From assembly GCA_012798185.1 (NCBI GenBank), contig JAAZNS010000052.1:1-11759 (forward strand): a DNA stretch of 11,759 nt, written 5' to 3'. The translations under genes and the position numbers were made by a program. The stretch is from Chloroflexota bacterium (GTDB taxonomy: Bacteria > Chloroflexota > Anaerolineae > Anaerolineales > UBA4823). This document shows positions 1-6,655 of the stretch, in pieces (the first letter of the stretch is position 1; each line of letters opens with the position of its first letter). Under the pieces are notes generated by a model that saw only the letters and a program-made list of their open reading frames with translations, was not told the DNA's origin and searched no databases.

Positions 1-426
1 GAAATTTTTTGCCATGGCGAATATCAGATTTTCTTCGTCCTGCATATGGCGCTGCATCAACGAAATAAATCCCCATACATTCCTTATCATTTCTCTGTAG
101 GCGGATTGGATTCCAGATTGCCATCGCTTGGCGGCGGTAACTAACCGGCGTGTATACAGAACAATTTGTTCATGTTCCAAGGAGGCAATGAGAAGAGTGC
201 GGTTGTTTCGCGATAATCCACATTTGAACATTGTTTCGAAGAAAATCGTTTCCTCGATTTTTTGGTGATGGTTAACCACAAAGTTCTTATTGAAATGCAC
301 AACCTCGATAAAAAATCCGGGCTGTACAGTATATGCATTTTCAAGAAGATTCACTGCCTTTTCGAGGCAATCTAAAACTCGATAAATATTACGATGTTCT
401 TCAAACAATATTTGGGTCATTTCCAT
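1..426 (-). CDS. Hemerythrin-like HHE cation-binding domain protein (partial, C-terminus off left edge)
   Basis: Reading leftward from an ATG at 426, the frame stays open for 142 codons to the window edge, so the C-terminus is missing. The start follows GGGAGG by six bases. The protein is mainly helical and carries the HHE metal-ligand pattern: His11 in helix 1, His53/His54 followed by Glu58 (H-x3-E), His85 after a Leu-Glu pair, and His127 with Glu131 (H-x3-E again). This is the layout of a diiron hemerythrin four-helix bundle. Family members bind O2 or NO, or act in iron and redox sensing; nothing here tells which. No signal peptide or membrane segment is visible in the part seen, so it is probably cytoplasmic. 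The domain is nearly complete by residue 142, but a further C-terminal domain cannot be excluded. An ATG at 420 is an alternative start with poorer spacing. Confidence 0.82.
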   Translation of the reverse strand, partial: MEMTQILFEEHRNIYRVLDCLEKAVNLLENAYTVQPGFFIEVVHFNKNFVVNHHQKIEETIFFETMFKCGLSRNNRTLLIASLEHEQIVLYTRRLVTAAKRWQSGIQSAYREMIRNVWGFISLMQRHMQDEENLIFAMAKNF

Positions 427-459
427 TCATATCCTCCCACCGTTTTTGATTCAATGAAT

Positions 460-465
460 ATTATA
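460..465 (-). promoter_or_regulatory. Putative -10 box for the HHE-domain gene
   Basis: On the minus strand a perfect TATAAT lies 34 bases upstream of the HHE-gene start codon, which predicts a leader of roughly 27 bases containing the GGGAGG ribosome site. The region 17 bases further upstream is A-rich with no good TTGACA-like box, so the promoter may be weak or need an activator. The call rests on the -10 match and its position. Confidence 0.4.
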
Positions 466-762
466 CTCCTGTCATTAGTTATTTCTTTTTGGGTTGGAAC
501 GGTGTCTGTAATTATTATTACACAAATGATTAGCCTATCCAAGTTTATACATGACATTCATAACAAATTATTAATTTATCTAAAAGTCGCTGAAAAACAA
601 TGTATCTACTTCGGCGATTTATTCCAAATGTCAACGAATATTTGGATTATGGATATTACTATAATGGATTTATATTTAGAAAAACCGGCTTCGAGTTAGT
701 CTAATCAATTTTCTAATGGAATGAATATCGCGCCATGTCCGATTCAATAAAAATTGAAGCCC
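466..762. other. A/T-rich spacer with no supported gene
   Basis: This stretch lies between the divergent HHE and cold-shock genes and is strongly A/T-rich. A plus-strand open frame crosses it (ATG at 394 or 454, stop at 697-699) and encodes a hydrophobic segment. It has no Shine-Dalgarno sequence at either start, and its 5' end is antisense to the HHE gene, so I do not call it. I see no RNA gene, repeat array or other strong structure here. Confidence 0.5.
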
Positions 763-791
763 TTGATTTTAAATTCTTTTTCTGATACACT
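763..791 (+). promoter_or_regulatory. Putative sigma-70-type promoter for the cold-shock gene
   Basis: TTGATT at 763-768 and TACACT at 786-791 are separated by 17 bases. Transcription would begin near 798 and give a leader of about 138 bases before the ATG at 936. A long leader of this kind is usual for cold-shock protein mRNAs. The boxes are imperfect and the surroundings are A/T-rich, so a chance match is possible. Confidence 0.4.
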
Positions 792-838
792 TTTATTAAT
801 AAGATGCAATTGGTTCTCGTTGGATGTTAGGAAGCAAC

Positions 839-870
839 GGCTCAATGCATTGGCTTGAGCCTTTTTATTT
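839..870 (+). promoter_or_regulatory. Terminator-like hairpin inside the cold-shock gene leader (possible attenuator)
   Basis: GGCTCAA at 839-845 is the exact complement of TTGAGCC at 855-861. The arms enclose a nine-base loop and are followed directly by a T-rich run (862-870, one A). This is the form of an intrinsic terminator. It lies about 40 bases into the predicted leader, after the promoter and 51 bases before the ribosome site. It could be a conditional terminator, a temperature-responsive structure, or the end of an unseen upstream transcript. Confidence 0.5.
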
Positions 871-935
871 CGAACGCTCCGAAGGAACACATATCGCATC
901 ATCATTTGTCCTCATTTTTCAAGGAGTCAATCGCA

Positions 936-1145
936 ATGACAGATCGGATCGTCGGAACTGTAAAATGGTTCAATAGCAGCAAAGGTTATGGATTTCTTGC
1001 CCGCGAAAATGGCGAAGATGTGTTCGTTCATTATTCCGCCATTAAAGGCGAAGGCTATCGAACCCTGCAGGAAGGGCAAAAAGTGGAATTTTCGGTTGAA
1101 AAAGGTCCCAAAGGATTGCAAGCAACAAACGTCGTAATCGTATAA
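936..1145 (+). CDS. Cold-shock domain protein (CspA family), 69 aa
   Basis: A single cold-shock domain, an OB-fold that binds single-stranded RNA and DNA. Proteins of this family melt mRNA secondary structure and in E. coli act as transcription antiterminators. The hallmarks are clear: RNP1-like KGYGFL at residues 16-21, RNP2-like VFVHYS at 29-34, and the usual opening GTVKWFN at 7-13. The chosen ATG at 936 gives the standard family length and has AAGGAG at 921-926 with nine-base spacing. The frame stays open upstream to an ATG-like start at 855, but that would add 27 unrelated residues without a ribosome site and overlap the leader hairpin. The gene is probably monocistronic, with a long 5' leader and two stem-loops after the stop. 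Acts in the cytoplasm. Confidence 0.95.
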   Translation: MTDRIVGTVKWFNSSKGYGFLARENGEDVFVHYSAIKGEGYRTLQEGQKVEFSVEKGPKGLQATNVVIV

Positions 1146-1160
1146 TTTTTTTCGGTCTTA

Positions 1161-1180
1161 TTTACACCTTATGGTGTAAA
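1161..1180 (+). repeat. Perfect inverted repeat just after the cold-shock gene
   Basis: TTTACACC at 1161-1168 is the perfect complement of GGTGTAAA at 1173-1180, with a four-base TTAT loop, 15 bases after the stop codon. It has no following T-run, so it is not a normal intrinsic terminator. It could be a 3' mRNA-stabilising hairpin or a protein-binding operator. Confidence 0.5.
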
Positions 1181-1246
1181 GTAAAGTTAGTTATCAGGGG
1201 GAAAGAAGTATAAAAAATTAAATATGCCCAATACCAGCAAAAAAGG

Positions 1247-1273
1247 GCAGCGTGATTAGCGCTGCTTTTTTTT
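1247..1273 (+). terminator. Intrinsic terminator downstream of the cold-shock gene
   Basis: GCAGCG (1247-1252) and CGCTGC (1260-1265) form a six-base-pair G/C-rich stem with a seven-base loop, followed directly by eight T residues (1266-1273). An A6 run at 1239-1244 before the stem means the structure could also terminate minus-strand transcripts. It ends the cold-shock transcript before the ychF promoter. Confidence 0.8.
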
Positions 1274-1327
1274 ATTCAAGTGATAATTGGAGGAGAATGA
1301 GATTATTGGGATTTTTGGTGGATAATC

Positions 1328-1356
1328 TTTACAGTCAATCACTTCTGTCCTAAAAT
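1328..1356 (+). promoter_or_regulatory. Sigma-70-type promoter for ychF
   Basis: TTTACA at 1328-1333 and TAAAAT at 1351-1356 have exactly 17 bases between them. The start of transcription would fall near 1363, a short distance upstream of the ribosome site AGGTGG (1375-1380). Together with the terminator just upstream, this argues that ychF has its own transcript. Confidence 0.55.
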
Positions 1357-1386
1357 CACTTTATATCGAATGAAAGGTGGAAATAA

Positions 1387-2487
1387 ATGGGATTAAGTAT
1401 CGGGATAATTGGATTACCAAATGTTGGTAAAAGCAGCCTTTTTAATGCTCTGGCAAAAGAACAATTAGCCCAGGTTGCCAACTATCCGTTTTGTACCATT
1501 CATCCCAACCATGCCATCGTGCCGGTGCCCGATCCACGAGTTGAACAACTTGCTGATTTAGGGAAACTCGAAAGGCGCATTCATGCCACGATCGAGTTTG
1601 TCGATATCGCCGGGTTAGTTAAAGGCGCCAACCGGGGGGAAGGTTTAGGCAATCAATTCCTGGGACATATTCGCGATACCACCGCAATTCTACACGTGGT
1701 GCGCTGTTTCGAAGATCCACATGTGGTGCATGTCAGTGATAACCTGGATCCGCGAGATGAGATCGAAACAATAAATTTAGAACTCATTTTGGCTGACATG
1801 CAGCAATTGGAGAAAAAAATCGAAAAGTTAAGCAGCCAGGTGAAGGGGGATAAAAAAATGATCCCCGTCATGGAAATGGCTCAATCGATTTACCAGCATA
1901 TGTCTGGTGGAAAGCCGGTTTTTCAATATCCCGAAAAAGAGGACGAAACATTTATTGAATTGACTAATGAAATGAGATTCATTTCAGCCAAACCGGTGAT
2001 TTATGTAGCAAATGTGGATGAACCATCATTAAAAGCAGGGAATATATATGCTACGGAAGTATTCGCTAAGGCAGAAGAATTAAATGCACCCGCCGTAATG
2101 ATTTGCGCTCGCCTGGAGCAAGAGCTGGTGGATATGACCGAAAGCGAGCGGAAAGAGTATTTACAGCTTGTTGGCGCAGAAGAAACCGGTTTGGAGCAGA
2201 TTATCCGTAAAAGTTTCGATATGCTTTCCTTGATCACTTTCTTGACGATGAATGAGGAGGAAGTCCGCGCCTGGATGGTACCCAAAGGAACACCAGCGCC
2301 TAAAGCTGCTGGCGAAATACACACGGATTTCGAAAAAGGTTTTATTCGGGCAGAAGTCACCTCTTTTGATACTTTCATAAAACATAAAAATTGGGCAGGT
2401 GTAAAATCTGCTGGATTGATGCGCCTGGAAGGAAAAGAGTACATCGTCCAAGATGGTGATATCATCTATTTCCGATTCAACGTGTAA
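1387..2487 (+). CDS. ychF: Redox-regulated ATPase/GTPase YchF (OLA1 family)
   Basis: An Obg-family P-loop NTPase of 366 residues, the normal full length. It binds the ribosome and hydrolyses ATP in preference to GTP; it is linked to stress responses and translation. Visible motifs: P-loop GLPNVGKS at 9-16, switch I around YPFCTI at 33-38, Walker B/G3 DIAGLVKGA at 73-81, and NVDE at 209-212 in place of the NKxD of true GTPases. That last substitution is the known basis for ATP use in this family. A coiled-coil-prone stretch at about 125-165 matches the helical insertion, and a C-terminal TGS domain covers about 283-366, including the conserved HTDFEKGFIRAEV segment. The ATG is preceded by AGGTGG with six-base spacing. 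Cytoplasmic. No clear terminator follows, so some read-through into the next gene is possible. Confidence 0.97.
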   Translation: MGLSIGIIGLPNVGKSSLFNALAKEQLAQVANYPFCTIHPNHAIVPVPDPRVEQLADLGKLERRIHATIEFVDIAGLVKGANRGEGLGNQFLGHIRDTTAILHVVRCFEDPHVVHVSDNLDPRDEIETINLELILADMQQLEKKIEKLSSQVKGDKKMIPVMEMAQSIYQHMSGGKPVFQYPEKEDETFIELTNEMRFISAKPVIYVANVDEPSLKAGNIYATEVFAKAEELNAPAVMICARLEQELVDMTESERKEYLQLVGAEETGLEQIIRKSFDMLSLITFLTMNEEEVRAWMVPKGTPAPKAAGEIHTDFEKGFIRAEVTSFDTFIKHKNWAGVKSAGLMRLEGKEYIVQDGDIIYFRFNV

Positions 2488-2610
2488 CAGGTACTGACAA
2501 TCAAAGTTTTGCGTGACGTGATGGATTAATCATATTGTTGCTTAGCGCTATGTGAAGATTAAGATGCAAATATTTAATAGAGTCTTTTCAATTCATCGAA
2601 AGGAAATGAT

Positions 2611-4977
2611 ATGACGCTGATCTTTGATATCCTGGCACCAATAGCTCGAGCGGGAATTACCTGGTTGAGCAGAAAACGCTTACCCCAAATAAATGGAACG
2701 ATTAAATTATCCGGCATTTCCAAGTCCGTAGAAATTATCCGTGACCGCTGGGGAATCCCTCACATTTTTGCGCAAGATGAAGCGGATCTGTTTTTTGCCC
2801 AAGGATTCATTCATGCCCAAGACCGATTATGGCAAATGGAACTGAACCGGCGCACCGCCCGTGGTCAATTGGCAGAATTATTTGGGGATATCGCCCTGGA
2901 TACCGACCGCGCCACAAGGACTTTTGGTTTCAACCGCCTCGGACAAACGGATTGGCAAAACATGGAAGGAGAAACTCGGGATGCAGTTTTGGCTTATACC
3001 AAAGGTGTTAATGCATATCTTGATATGCCTTCAGCGCCGATGCCGGTCGAATTCAGTTTGCTGGGTCACCGCCCGCGCCCTTGGGAGCCGGAAGATTGTA
3101 CCGCTTTTGCCCGGGTGATGATGTGGCAGCTATCACATGCTTGGTATGGCGAGATTGTCCGTGCTCAGATGATCGAAACAGCCGGCGAAGAACATGCCGC
3201 AGAATTGATGATCCATTATCCAACAGTCAGCCCAACTACGCTGCCAAAAGGTATTGAATTCAACCGGCTTGGAGAAGGTGGAATATTGATCAAGGAAAAT
3301 GGTCCATTCCTGGAACGCGGTTTGGGCAGTAATGCCTGGGCAATCGCTGGAAGTAAATCCAATACCGGGAAACCTTATTTGTGCAATGATATGCATTTAC
3401 CCTTAAGTATGCCCGGGCTTTGGTACCAAGTGCACCTGGTGGGAGGTAAATATAACGTTACCGGGGTATCCCTTCCCGGTGAGCCGATGGTTTTAGTTGG
3501 GCACAATGAGAATATCGCTTGGGGAATTACCCTGGCGTATATCGATTGTGAAGATTTGTTCATCGAACAATTCGACCCTCAAAATGCGGATCGCTATCTC
3601 TATAAGGGCGAGTGGGTTAAAGGTACGGTCATCGATGAAGTTATCCCTCGAAAAGGGAAGGCTGAAGCGCATCATGAAAAAGTGATCATTACCCGGCATG
3701 GACCGGTAATCTCTGATGTTGTTGGTTATTCAGCTCAACGTCTGGCGGTAAATTCGATGGCATTGCAGCCCAGTCCAAACCTGACAGGATGGATGAAATT
3801 AAATCAGGCAAACAACTGGGATGAATTTATTAGTGCATTAAAGTTGATTGAAGCGCCGCAGCTTAATATTTGTTATGCGGATGTTTTCGGCAATACCGGT
3901 TATTGGGTAACCGGCAGAACGCCTATCCGCGAAAAAGGAGACGGAAGCATTCCTGTTCCGGGTTGGACGGGAGAATATGAATGGGTGAACGAGGTACCTT
4001 TTGAAGACATGCCACACGCGTTCAATCCCGAAAAAGGTTATGTGGTCTCTTGCAATCATAAAATTGTGCCGGATGATTATCCGTATTACTTGGGAAACGT
4101 ATGGATGAATGGCTACCGCGCCCGGCGCATCGAGGATATATTATCTAGAAAGGAAACTCTTAACCCACAAGATTTTCGCAACTTGCACATGGATTGCACC
4201 TGCATTCCAGGAAAACTGTGGGTTGAAAAGGTGAGTCAAATCGAGAGCGATGATCCCATTGTTAAAAAAGCAATGACTTGTATCAGATCATGGGATGGTG
4301 TTTTAGACCCGCAAAGTGTTGGCGGGTGCCTTTACGAAGTAAGCCGGTATTTTATGGCGCGTAATTTAGTTGAGAGCGTTTTAGGGGAAGAAAAAACAAT
4401 GCTTTGGATGGGCAAAGGGTTTAACCCGGTGTTGTTTACTGCTTCAGAATTCTATGGACACGATATCACGATCGTATTGCGATTACTCGATCAATCCGAT
4501 TCTTGGTGGATGCAGCAGACAGTAGGAAAAGAGAAATTTGTAACCGAAAGTATCAAAAAGGCTGCAGTTTGGATTACTTCTAAGTTTGGCGATAATCCGC
4601 AAAATTGGCAATGGGGAAAGTTACACACTGCTTCATTCCCACATGCCATGGGGATACAAAAGCCGCTCGATCAGGTCTTCAACCGTGGACCTTATCCCAT
4701 TGGCGGTGATACAGATACACCTTTCCAATCTGCCATGTTGCCTAACGAACCATATGAGAATAAAGCTTGGTCGCCTACTTTCAGGCAAATCGTGGATATG
4801 AGTGATTTATCCAAATCGGTCACAATATCCCCTCCGGGGCAATCAGGTCAAATTGGCAGCCGGCATTACGACGATTTCATCCCCTTATGGTTGAAAGGGG
4901 AATATGCTCCTATGCTATGGACACGTGAGCAAATTGAAAAAGAGGCGGAAGGAAAGCTTTTGTTGCAAGGGAGGTGA
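2611..4977 (+). CDS. Penicillin acylase family protein (peptidase S45, Ntn-hydrolase precursor)
   Basis: A 788-residue amide hydrolase precursor. Family members cut themselves to expose an N-terminal Ser and then hydrolyse amide bonds of penicillins, acyl-homoserine lactones or other N-acyl compounds. Here the predicted cut is Gly239/Ser240 (SNAWAIAGSKSNTGKP follows Gly239), giving a small chain of about 239 residues and a large chain of about 549. Other hallmarks are the early segment at 41-75 with RDRWGIPHI (45-53), NNW at 401-403 where the oxyanion-hole Asn is expected, WQWGKLH at 667-672/673, and GQSG with HYDD at 743-755. There is no convincing signal peptide: the N-terminus is only mildly hydrophobic with Arg at 13 and 21-23, so cytoplasmic location or weak membrane association are both possible. 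The start has AAAGGAA with a short A/T-rich gap. The natural substrate cannot be read from the sequence; acyl-homoserine lactone or an N-acyl amino compound are as likely as a beta-lactam. Confidence 0.93.
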   Translation: MTLIFDILAPIARAGITWLSRKRLPQINGTIKLSGISKSVEIIRDRWGIPHIFAQDEADLFFAQGFIHAQDRLWQMELNRRTARGQLAELFGDIALDTDRATRTFGFNRLGQTDWQNMEGETRDAVLAYTKGVNAYLDMPSAPMPVEFSLLGHRPRPWEPEDCTAFARVMMWQLSHAWYGEIVRAQMIETAGEEHAAELMIHYPTVSPTTLPKGIEFNRLGEGGILIKENGPFLERGLGSNAWAIAGSKSNTGKPYLCNDMHLPLSMPGLWYQVHLVGGKYNVTGVSLPGEPMVLVGHNENIAWGITLAYIDCEDLFIEQFDPQNADRYLYKGEWVKGTVIDEVIPRKGKAEAHHEKVIITRHGPVISDVVGYSAQRLAVNSMALQPSPNLTGWMKLNQANNWDEFISALKLIEAPQLNICYADVFGNTGYWVTGRTPIREKGDGSIPVPGWTGEYEWVNEVPFEDMPHAFNPEKGYVVSCNHKIVPDDYPYYLGNVWMNGYRARRIEDILSRKETLNPQDFRNLHMDCTCIPGKLWVEKVSQIESDDPIVKKAMTCIRSWDGVLDPQSVGGCLYEVSRYFMARNLVESVLGEEKTMLWMGKGFNPVLFTASEFYGHDITIVLRLLDQSDSWWMQQTVGKEKFVTESIKKAAVWITSKFGDNPQNWQWGKLHTASFPHAMGIQKPLDQVFNRGPYPIGGDTDTPFQSAMLPNEPYENKAWSPTFRQIVDMSDLSKSVTISPPGQSGQIGSRHYDDFIPLWLKGEYAPMLWTREQIEKEAEGKLLLQGR

Positions 4978-4981
4978 AGAA

Positions 4982-5095
4982 ATGCGGACGAGAAAGCGGA
5001 ATAGGAAATCGAGATGGTTGAATCGAGATCAGAAAATCAAGAATAGATACCAGTCTTTATGTCAGACAAAGGTAGTCTTTATTTTTGATGGATGA
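4982..5095 (+). CDS. Possible small, highly basic protein (37 aa)
   Basis: An ATG at 4982 lies four bases after the stop of the penicillin-acylase gene and is preceded by GGAGGTGA, a near-ideal Shine-Dalgarno sequence that overlaps the upstream gene's end. The encoded peptide has 37 residues, 12 of them Lys or Arg. Eleven of these fall within residues 2-22, giving an Arg/Lys-rich head and a neutral hydrophobic tail (VVFIF near the end). I recognise no family. The spacing suggests translation coupled to the gene in front. It might bind nucleic acid or an acidic surface, or be a chance open frame behind a purine-rich stop region. No homology evidence is available to decide. Confidence 0.4.
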   Translation: MRTRKRNRKSRWLNRDQKIKNRYQSLCQTKVVFIFDG

Positions 5096-5211
5096 AAATT
5101 GAGTAATCATCGTTGGTTTCGAGAAGCCGAGCCAACAGTCCACTGCCTGAGCGCCTATCCTGGGCTTGCGAAGGATGCCGAAGGCAGCAACTAAATATTC
5201 CCGGGTATTGA
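5096..5211. other. Convergent intergenic spacer with G/C-rich imperfect hairpins
   Basis: Between the small basic frame and the end of rsfS, positions 5111-5190 are about 60% G+C, whereas the 70 bases before are about 30%. CTGCC at 5143-5147 can pair with GGCAG at 5183-5187 and, inside it, ATCC (5157-5160) with GGAT (5173-5176). TTGG (5113-5116) can also pair with CCAA (5132-5135). None has a T-run, so I do not call an intrinsic terminator for either strand, although this is where one would be expected. Confidence 0.3.
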
Positions 5212-5556
5212 TTATTGGAGGTGTAAAACAACTTTCCCCTTGGACCATAATTCTTCCAGGCGATAATATTCCCGCCTGTCTGGTGAAAACAAGTGCAAAA
5301 TAACATCGCCGAAATCCACCAGGATCCAGCCATCCTGAGGTTTACCTTCAATTCTCCCGGGCAATTGGAAGTTTTTATGCACAGTCTCTATTGAAGCTTC
5401 TGCTAAGGCTTGAAGCATACGGTCGCTGGTGCCAGAGCAAATAATGAAAAAATCGGCAAAAGGTGCCAGCCCCCGGATATCCAATAAAAGAATGTTTTCT
5501 CCTTTTTTTTCTTCCAGTGCGTCAATAATATTATGGGATAGTGCGAGTGTATCCAG
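5212..5556 (-). CDS. rsfS: Ribosomal silencing factor RsfS, non-canonical start codon
   Basis: RsfS (formerly Iojap/YbeB) binds ribosomal protein uL14 on the large subunit and blocks subunit joining when nutrients are short. The protein of 114 residues matches the family length and pattern: an N-terminal helix, then LLLDIRGLAPFADFFIICSG at about 23-42, SDRML, a central helix, GWILVDFGDVILHLFSP, and the YYRLEELW ending. The conserved N-terminal helix runs in frame back to a TGA, and between that stop and the helix only ATT (5559-5557) and CTG (5556-5554) are available. GAGG lies six bases before the CTG, so I chose CTG; ATT would be three bases from it. The first TTG is at 5484, but starting there would delete 24 residues of conserved fold. 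It is the last gene of the thpR cluster, 46 bases after thpR. Confidence 0.9.
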   Translation of the reverse strand: MDTLALSHNIIDALEEKKGENILLLDIRGLAPFADFFIICSGTSDRMLQALAEASIETVHKNFQLPGRIEGKPQDGWILVDFGDVILHLFSPDRREYYRLEELWSKGKVVLHLQ

Positions 5557-5602
5557 AATTCACCTCAAAAAATATTGGGATAAATCGTAAATTTTTCCAA
5601 TG

Positions 5603-6196
5603 CTAAGCAGCAGCCTTTAAGGCAGCACGAAACAAACAGGTATACAGCGCCCCGCTGGGTTGAAGATCGCTTTTATATAGATCAATAGTTAGTATCCGCG
5701 TTGCGCCTAAAAATCCGACTTTATACTTCGAGAATGCATCACATATTTTTTGCAAATCTTGCGTAGAGGCGGTGCGATTTACCCTACCCAGGGTTAAATG
5801 GGGGTGGAAAGGTCTTTCTTCCGCAGGGTAACCCAGCCGAGCCAGCTGTGTTTCGATGCCATATTGCACAGCGTTTAATTCTCCTGGAGCCTGAATATTG
5901 ATCCAGATTACCCTTGGGCGGCGCATGTTTGGGAAGGCGCCAAGTTCACCCACGCTGATTTCAAAGGGTGAATGTCCGGAAACTTCTTTTTCCAAGACAG
6001 TTTTAAGGATTTCCAGGTTGGCAATCGATACATCACCTAGAAATTTCAACGTCAGATGCATGTTTGCCACAGGTACCCATCGCACTGGAACCCCTTTTAA
6101 TCGATCCTGTAATTCGTTGGATATCTGTGATAATTTGGTTTGGATATCATCAGATAAGGCTATTGCGATAAACGAACGAACAACACTTTTCATCAT
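5603..6196 (-). CDS. thpR: RNA 2',3'-cyclic 3'-phosphodiesterase (2H family)
   Basis: A complete 197-residue protein of the bacterial LigT/ThpR group, which opens 2',3'-cyclic phosphate at RNA ends to a 2'-phosphate. The two HxTx motifs that define the 2H phosphoesterase fold are present: HLTL at 47-50 (within NMHLTLKFLGDV) and HLTL at 133-136 (within PFHPHLTLGRV). The N-terminal RSFIAIAL strand and the spacing between motifs are typical. Two ATG codons are adjacent, at 6196 and 6193, with only a weak AGAG before them, so translation may be coupled to the gene in front. It lies 39 bases after the response regulator and 46 bases before rsfS, all on the minus strand, a likely operon. The physiological RNA substrate in bacteria is unclear. 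Cytoplasmic. Confidence 0.93.
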   Translation of the reverse strand: MMKSVVRSFIAIALSDDIQTKLSQISNELQDRLKGVPVRWVPVANMHLTLKFLGDVSIANLEILKTVLEKEVSGHSPFEISVGELGAFPNMRRPRVIWINIQAPGELNAVQYGIETQLARLGYPAEERPFHPHLTLGRVNRTASTQDLQKICDAFSKYKVGFLGATRILTIDLYKSDLQPSGALYTCLFRAALKAAA

Positions 6197-6235
6197 CTCT
6201 GTTCAAGGTTTTAAAATGGATCATGAAAGTATGAA

Positions 6236-6613
6236 TTAGGGATGAAGGGCTTTTTCAATGGCATTTTTAAGATCATTATAACTGACCGGTTTGGTCAAAT
6301 AATCACTTGCACCTGCGTCCAGGCAGGTTTGTTTATCAGAAGGCATGCTGTTGGATGAAATAATAATGACTGGAATTCCTATCAAGCGCGGATCGCAGCG
6401 CATGAAGTTCAGTACATCTAATCCAGAAATCCCTGGCATCACAATATCCAATAACACCAGGCTGGGTTTCAAATTGGTAAGCATGTCGATGGCAGATTTT
6501 CCGCTATAGGTACATTCAGCCTGATATCCGCTTAAACGGACCATTTCCGCCAGCATCTCTGCTGTATCGGCTTCATCTTCAACAATCAAGATTTTTTGTT
6601 CATTCGAAGACAT
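6236..6613 (-). CDS. Stand-alone response regulator receiver protein (CheY-like), 125 aa
   Basis: A single receiver domain without an output domain. The active site is intact: acidic pair Glu12/Asp13 (VEDE at 11-14), phospho-acceptor Asp56 (LLDIVMPG), Ser86 as the Thr/Ser switch residue, and Lys108 in TKP. It should be phosphorylated by a histidine kinase and signal through protein contacts; no kinase is in the window. The ATG at 6613 gives the normal domain start (SSNEQKILIVEDE). The frame is open further upstream to an ATG at 6757, but the extra 48 residues look unlike any domain and I left them out. The nearest purine-rich site (AGGTGG) is 13 bases before the ATG, longer than ideal. It heads the cluster with thpR and rsfS, although a functional link with those two RNA/ribosome genes is not evident. 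Confidence 0.92.
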   Translation of the reverse strand: MSSNEQKILIVEDEADTAEMLAEMVRLSGYQAECTYSGKSAIDMLTNLKPSLVLLDIVMPGISGLDVLNFMRCDPRLIGIPVIIISSNSMPSDKQTCLDAGASDYLTKPVSYNDLKNAIEKALHP

Positions 6614-6655
6614 TGTGATTAATGAACCACCTTCATATACTTGGTTGATAATTAG

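Noticed and set aside
394..699. Plus-strand frame of 101 codons (81 from ATG 454) with a hydrophobic segment, possible small membrane protein
   Set aside because: No ribosome site at either ATG, the 5' part is antisense to the HHE gene, and the hydrophobic run is what A/T-rich random sequence gives.
855..935. 27-residue N-terminal extension of the cold-shock protein
   Set aside because: The core family length starts at 936 with a proper AAGGAG; the extension overlaps the leader hairpin and has no ribosome site.
1223..1258. 11-codon frame between the two stem-loops after csp
   Set aside because: Too short, with the purine-rich site too far upstream; it ends inside the terminator hairpin.
1297..1353. 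18-codon frame behind GGAGGAG upstream of ychF, possible leader peptide
   Set aside because: It runs through the best ychF promoter boxes, the ribosome-site spacing is too short, and it has no run of regulatory codons.
2161..2465. Long minus-strand frames opposite the end of ychF
   Set aside because: They are antisense shadows of a strongly conserved TGS-domain region; composition follows the ychF codons.
5079..5351. 90-codon minus-strand frame overlapping rsfS
   Set aside because: It is a shadow of rsfS in another frame that runs into the convergent spacer, with no ribosome site or recognisable family.
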